Of a stretch of 45,735 bases of DNA, positions 40,175 to 45,735 are shown in pieces. The DNA comes from an uncultured Eubacteriales bacterium. GTDB lineage: Bacteria > Bacillota > Clostridia > Oscillospirales > Oscillospiraceae. The notes beneath the pieces were generated by a model that had not been told where the DNA came from, ran no database searches, and saw nothing but the letters and a program-made list of their open reading frames with translations. A program made the position numbers and the translations under genes. The stretch lies in the NCBI GenBank assembly GCA_900317425.1, contig ONGR01000015.1:1-45735 (forward strand), in the 5' to 3' direction. Each line of letters starts with the position of its first letter. The stretch's first letter is position 1.

Positions 40175-41354
40175 GATGGAATTCAACCTGGGCAACACCC
40201 AGGAGGACGCGCCCAAGCGCATCCTGCAAAAACCGAAAAAGAAAAAAACACTGCTGTTCGTGATCCTGGCGGTGGTGGTCCTGGCGGCCGTGCTGATCGC
40301 GGTGCTGTGGGACGCCAACAGCTTTGACGGCCTGCGGCGGCAGATTATCTATGCCAGGGCCGAAAAGGATGAAAACGGTTGCGCCGAGCTGTATGACTAC
40401 GCCAGCGATCGGACCAGCCGCTTCGCCGCCCTGGACGGCGGCCTGCTGATCGCCTCGCCCAACCAGATCCGTCTGGTGGGAGAGGGCGGCGCCGTCCGCT
40501 ATGAGGAGAGCGTGCGCTTCCAGAGCTGCGCCATCGCCCAGAACGGGAATCTGGCGGTGGTGTACGATGTGGGCGGCACCGACCTGTACGTGATGAACAC
40601 CAGAGGGCTGGTGCGCCACATGACCAGCGAAGGAGAGATCCTCTCCGCCACGCTGAACGAGAAGGGCTATCTGGCCGTGACCGCCAATGCCAGCGGCTAC
40701 AAGGCGGCTGTCAACGTGTACGACGCCGACGGCGAGCCGGCCTTCACCTTCAACTCGGCGGATCGCTTCGTAATGACGGCCGCCGTCTCCCGGGATAACC
40801 GCTATGTGACGGCGGTGACCATGGGCGAGGCGGAGGGCGTGTTTTCCAGCCGCCTGGTGACCTATCGCCTGACCAGCACGGAGCCGGTGGCGACCTGCGA
40901 CGTTACCGGCGGCGCCGTATATGATCTGGGCAGCGTGGGCCGGAATTACTGCGCTGTGGCGGAGGATGCGCTGCATCTGATCTCCCCGGGCGGTACGCTG
41001 CAGGCCAGCTACAGCTTCGAGGGGGACAGCCTCCGCCGGTGCGATCTGGGCGGAGACGGATTTGCCGCGCTGCTGCTGGGCCACTATAAGTCCGGCAGCC
41101 AGTGCCGTCTGGTGACGGTGGACGACGCGGGACAGGAGATCGCCGCCCTGGAGGTCAACAGCGACGTGCTGGATCTGTCCGTGACCGGGCGTTACGTGGC
41201 GGCGCTGTACAGCGACCACCTGACCATCTATGACAAGCTGCTCAACGAGTGCGCCACGCTGAATGACGTCAGCGCGGTGAAGGAAGTCATTATGCGAGCT
41301 GACGGCTCCGCCGTTCTGGCCGGAGCGTCTGCCGCCAAGCTGTATTTGCCCTGA
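40167..41354 (+). CDS. DUF5711 family membrane-anchored protein
   Basis: The 395-residue protein has a basic cytoplasmic N-terminus (KPKKKKT), one membrane span (LLFVILAVVVLAAVLIAVLW, about residues 29-48) and an outside domain made of repeated short beta-strand blades (for example GGLLIASPNQIRLVGEGG, GTDLYVMNTRGLVRHM, RYVAALYSDHLTIYDK), suggesting a beta-propeller. DUF5711 proteins are common in Clostridia and have no known function. It overlaps truA by 8 bases and is followed by a CvpA protein, a pairing that suggests a cell-envelope role. Confidence 0.82.
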   Translation: MDKMEFNLGNTQEDAPKRILQKPKKKKTLLFVILAVVVLAAVLIAVLWDANSFDGLRRQIIYARAEKDENGCAELYDYASDRTSRFAALDGGLLIASPNQIRLVGEGGAVRYEESVRFQSCAIAQNGNLAVVYDVGGTDLYVMNTRGLVRHMTSEGEILSATLNEKGYLAVTANASGYKAAVNVYDADGEPAFTFNSADRFVMTAAVSRDNRYVTAVTMGEAEGVFSSRLVTYRLTSTEPVATCDVTGGAVYDLGSVGRNYCAVAEDALHLISPGGTLQASYSFEGDSLRRCDLGGDGFAALLLGHYKSGSQCRLVTVDDAGQEIAALEVNSDVLDLSVTGRYVAALYSDHLTIYDKLLNECATLNDVSAVKEVIMRADGSAVLAGASAAKLYLP

Positions 41355-41368
41355 GAGGAGGCGTTTTT

Positions 41369-42019
41369 ATGGCCGTTATTGCGGACGTTGTGATCGTGGC
41401 CGCTCTGCTGACGGGTATCGTCCTGGGAGCCAGAAACGGTCTGCTGCAGTCGCTGGCCGGCGTGATCGTGACGGTGGTGGCCTTTTTGGGCGCCGTCTGG
41501 CTGGCCAATCGCTTTGCCGAACCCGTGGCCCAGTGGCTCCGGCCGATTCTGGAGCAGCGTCTGGCGGAGAAGATCCAGAGCAAGCCTGTCTCCACGGCCT
41601 CTGCCGGTGATATGCTGGCCCTGTTCGGCTTCAGCGGCCGCACGCTTCTGGACCTGGCCGAGACGGTCACCGAGCAGGCGCTTCAAACGGGGCGATCCCT
41701 GCTGAACGAGGTGGTGGACAGCGTGATCCACTCCATCGCCTATGCGGCGATCTGCGTTCTGTCCTTTCTTGTGCTGCTGCTGGTCCTGCGGCTTTTGATC
41801 AAGCCGCTGGAGCTGGCCACCAAGCTGCCGGGACTGCGCACGCTCAACGGCGTGGGCGGCGCGGCGCTGGGCTTCATCGAGGCACTGCTGCTGGTATATC
41901 TGGCGGTGTGGGCCCTGCAGAAGCTGCAGCTGGTCATCACGCCCCAGCTGATCGAGGAGTCCATGTTCCTGAAACTATTTGTCAATCACAGCCTGATCAG
42001 TCTGATCACTTCCCTGTAA
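41369..42019 (+). CDS. CvpA family membrane protein
   Basis: The 216-residue protein has four membrane helices in the CvpA pattern: DVVIVAALLTGIVLGARNGL at the N-terminus, IVTVVAFLGAVWLANRFAEP, then, after a cytoplasmic or external loop, SIAYAAICVLSFLVLLLVLR and GVGGAALGFIEALLLVYLAVW. CvpA in E. coli is needed for colicin V production and affects bile-salt resistance. Here it is encoded between the DUF5711 and ClpE-like genes. Confidence 0.85.
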   Translation: MAVIADVVIVAALLTGIVLGARNGLLQSLAGVIVTVVAFLGAVWLANRFAEPVAQWLRPILEQRLAEKIQSKPVSTASAGDMLALFGFSGRTLLDLAETVTEQALQTGRSLLNEVVDSVIHSIAYAAICVLSFLVLLLVLRLLIKPLELATKLPGLRTLNGVGGAALGFIEALLLVYLAVWALQKLQLVITPQLIEESMFLKLFVNHSLISLITSL

Positions 42020-42047
42020 GTATCCCAAGAGATTTGGAGGAAAACCC

Positions 42048-44378
<2,331 letters not shown>

Positions 44379-44388
44379 GGTGAGACAG

Positions 44389-44598
44389 ATGCTGTTTCGG
44401 AAAAAGATCGATCCGCGCTGCGCCTATTGCGCCAAGGGGCGCACCATCAGTGGGGACCAGGTGGCCTGCATCAGGAAGGGTATCGTGGCGCCGGAGGACC
44501 ACTGCGGGAGCTTTTCCTATGATCCGCTGCGCCGCGTGCCGCCCCGTCCGGTGAAGCTGGACACGGAGAAGCTGAAGCAGGAGGATTTTGAGCTGTAA
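44389..44598 (+). CDS. 69-residue Cys-rich protein, probable zinc ribbon
   Basis: The small basic protein begins MLFRKKIDPRCAYCAKGR and carries four cysteines (CAYC, then VACIRKG and DHCGSF), a spacing suited to a structural zinc site. I do not know a function. The ATG at 44389 lies a few bases after GAGGTG, and the ClpE-like stop is 10 bases upstream, so the two are co-transcribed. It could be a ClpE accessory factor, though nothing in the sequence proves this. Confidence 0.75.
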   Translation: MLFRKKIDPRCAYCAKGRTISGDQVACIRKGIVAPEDHCGSFSYDPLRRVPPRPVKLDTEKLKQEDFEL

Positions 44599-44614
44599 GC
44601 CGGAGACGATAAAG

Positions 44615-44648
44615 AAACCGCGGTGTGCCAGGCACACCGCGGTTTTGC
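44615..44648. terminator. Terminator of the long ECF-ClpE run
   Basis: AAACCGCGGTGTGCC (44615-44629) and GGCACACCGCGGTTT (44631-44645) form a perfect inverted repeat followed by T on the + strand. It also lies after the convergent nucleotidase gene. Confidence 0.85.
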
Positions 44649-44651
44649 TTG

Positions 44652-45335
44652 CTATACTAATGAATATAATTCTCGAAGATCTTTGATTTCGTATTCGATC
44701 CGCAGCCCATCGGGCCGGGGAAGTTCCTTTGGATTATACCAGCAGCAGGGAATCCCTGCATTGTTGGCGCCCAGGATATCGCTGGAGAGGGAGTCGCCGA
44801 TCAGCAGACAGTTCTCCCGGGTGATGCCGTCGATACGGGAGAACACGTAATCGAAATATTCCGGTGAGGGCTTGCTTGCCCCGGCCTCCTCTGAGATAAA
44901 GGCGGCAGTGATATACGGAGCCAGCGGACTGCGGGAGAGCCGGCTCTTTTGAACGGACGCCACCGCATTGGTCACCAGATAGAGCTTGTGGTCCCGGGAC
45001 AGCGTGCGGCACACCTCCTCGGCGTAGGGGAGAAGAAGGGTACTCTGGCCCAGGGTAGAGAGATGGATTTCATTGCAGCGCTCCGGATCCCGCTCCATTC
45101 CGAGGGCGGCGAGAAAACGACGGAACCGCTCAATCACGAGAAACTCCTTGGTGCATTCGCCTCGATCAAAGGCCTGCCACAGTGCGCCGTTGCAGCGCTC
45201 ATAGAGCCGAAAGTTTTCCTCACTCTCCGGCAGATCGCACGTGACGCACACCTGGTGAAAGGCGTTGCGGTTGGCCCGGTCAAAGTCGAACAGGGTATTA
45301 TCTGCATCGAACAATAGATATGGAAAGCGGATCAT
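44652..45335 (-). CDS. HAD-family nucleotidase, YjjG type
   Basis: The 227-residue HAD phosphatase has motif I FDADNTLFDFDRA (nucleophile Asp), motif II VTNAV, the Lys of GASKPSPEYFDYVF and motif IV IGDSLSSDILGANNAGI, with an alpha-helical C1 cap after motif I. The N-terminal pattern and length fit YjjG, which removes phosphate from non-canonical pyrimidine nucleotides. The ATG at 45335 follows AGGAG by 8 bases; two upstream in-frame ATGs lack a ribosome binding site. Confidence 0.88.
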   Translation of the reverse strand: MIRFPYLLFDADNTLFDFDRANRNAFHQVCVTCDLPESEENFRLYERCNGALWQAFDRGECTKEFLVIERFRRFLAALGMERDPERCNEIHLSTLGQSTLLLPYAEEVCRTLSRDHKLYLVTNAVASVQKSRLSRSPLAPYITAAFISEEAGASKPSPEYFDYVFSRIDGITRENCLLIGDSLSSDILGANNAGIPCCWYNPKELPRPDGLRIEYEIKDLRELYSLV

Positions 45336-45364
45336 AGTGTGCTCCTGTTGCATAATATATGTGC

Positions 45365-45393
45365 AGTATAGCATATTCTGCGCAATGCTGCAA
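45365..45393 (-). promoter_or_regulatory. Promoter of the YjjG-type gene
   Basis: On the - strand, TTGCAG (45393-45388) and TATACT (45370-45365) have 17-base spacing. Confidence 0.7.
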
Positions 45394-45477
45394 TGACGTC
45401 AGACGTGCGCATATTATGGGCATAAGCTGTACTTCTGATAGGGAGAAAAACAGAAGTATAAACAGGAGCAAAAGGTG

Positions 45478-45506
45478 TTGACAAACGGTGTCGAAGATGG
45501 TATTCT
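45478..45506 (+). promoter_or_regulatory. rRNA operon promoter P1
   Basis: TTGACA (45478-45483) and TATTCT (45501-45506) are spaced 17 bases apart, the first of two tandem promoters. Confidence 0.8.
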
Positions 45507-45574
45507 AACAAAGCTGTCGCCGAGAGGTGATGAGCGGAACTGAAAAAGAAAATCAAGAACTTCGAAAAAAGTTC

Positions 45575-45603
45575 TTGACAAACTGATTCGGATCTGCTAC
45601 AAT
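45575..45603 (+). promoter_or_regulatory. rRNA operon promoter P2
   Basis: TTGACA (45575-45580) and TACAAT (45598-45603) are spaced 17 bases apart. An inverted repeat, AAGAACTT/AAGTTCTT (45556-45577), overlaps the -35 box and could bind a regulator or be an UP-like element. Confidence 0.8.
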
Positions 45604-45609
45604 AGCGAA

Positions 45610-45735
45610 TGTTCCGCACCGATGGAAACATTGGTGGGCAGGGAGTGTACCTTGTAAATTAAACAATGAACGAGAAAGCACCAGACGGGACGCACGAAAG
45701 TGCGAACTGAAGGTCTGAGCATCGGGGTTGAGTCA
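45610..45735 (+). other. rRNA operon leader (16S gene lies beyond the window)
   Basis: The sequence after P2 (TGTACCTTGTAAATTAAACA, then ACGCACGAAAGTGCG hairpin) has the character of a pre-16S leader. The mature 16S start (AGAGTTTGAT) is not reached, so the gene itself is not annotated. No protein-coding frame is present. Confidence 0.65.

Noticed and set aside
45610-45735. Start of the 16S rRNA gene
   Set aside because: The conserved mature 5' end (AGAGTTTGAT) does not occur before the window ends; only the leader is present.

Overview
The window comes from a GC-rich (roughly 60%) member of the Clostridia, most likely Oscillospiraceae (Oscillibacter / Flavonifractor / Dysosmobacter type). 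I infer this from the rpmG-secE-nusG-rplK-rplA-rplJ-rplL cluster with an L10 leader, the dnaG-rpoD pair, EcfA1-EcfA2-EcfT-TruA, QueH, rubrerythrin, a YtvI-like permease, the DUF1292 and DUF5711 proteins, and strong GGAGG ribosome binding sites with SigA-type promoters. No rRNA or tRNA gene lies inside, but the last 260 bases are the tandem promoters and leader of an rRNA operon whose 16S gene starts just beyond the window.

Layout. Bases 1-2300 are accessory DNA: a possible IS end, an orphan RelB/DinJ-type antitoxin, an intact IS3-family element (710-2132, 3-bp target duplication CGT) and a 30-residue membrane peptide behind a palindromic operator. Bases 2299-4396 hold a two-gene operon of a serine-palmitoyltransferase-like alpha-oxoamine synthase and a short-chain reductase. 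This looks like the first two steps of a sphingoid-base-like lipid pathway, and it has a consensus promoter whose -35 box sits in a perfect 18-bp palindrome. Bases 4464-13000 carry a membrane protein, rubrerythrin, a Nudix hydrolase, TcdA, a membrane-anchored foldase with two parvulin-like units, a 6S-like RNA candidate, a DUF1292 protein and a class A penicillin-binding protein. Bases 12750-15084 carry serC-serA, preceded by a scar containing a second copy of the serA 3' end and terminator core. Bases 15300-18250 carry a fluoride-type CLC antiporter, a BaiN/YhiN-like flavoprotein and RuvX. Bases 18365-21971 are the ribosomal protein / SecE / NusG cluster, which ends at rplL in a terminator without rpoB.

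Bases 22037-28653 carry a cupin, rpoD-dnaG, murC and cca. Bases 28669-35134 carry a DMT permease, an AI-2E family permease, PheB, a GNAT-like membrane protein, queH overlapped by an FrhB-like iron-sulfur protein, a 74-residue orphan protein under the same palindromic operator as the 30-residue peptide, and a WYL regulator. Bases 35291-44598 form a long same-strand run: methyltransferase, VanZ-like protein, EcfA1, EcfA2, EcfT, TruA, DUF5711, CvpA, a ClpE-like unfoldase and a small Cys-rich protein. A YjjG-type HAD nucleotidase precedes the rRNA promoters.

The most interesting signals are the sphingolipid-like operon with its own operator, the 20-bp palindrome CTGTCCGTTTTTCGGGACAG found twice with identical promoter geometry in front of two unrelated small genes, the serA deletion scar, two hairpin-array intergenic regions, and the 6S-like RNA candidate. 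All assignments come from reading the sequence. No database search was run.
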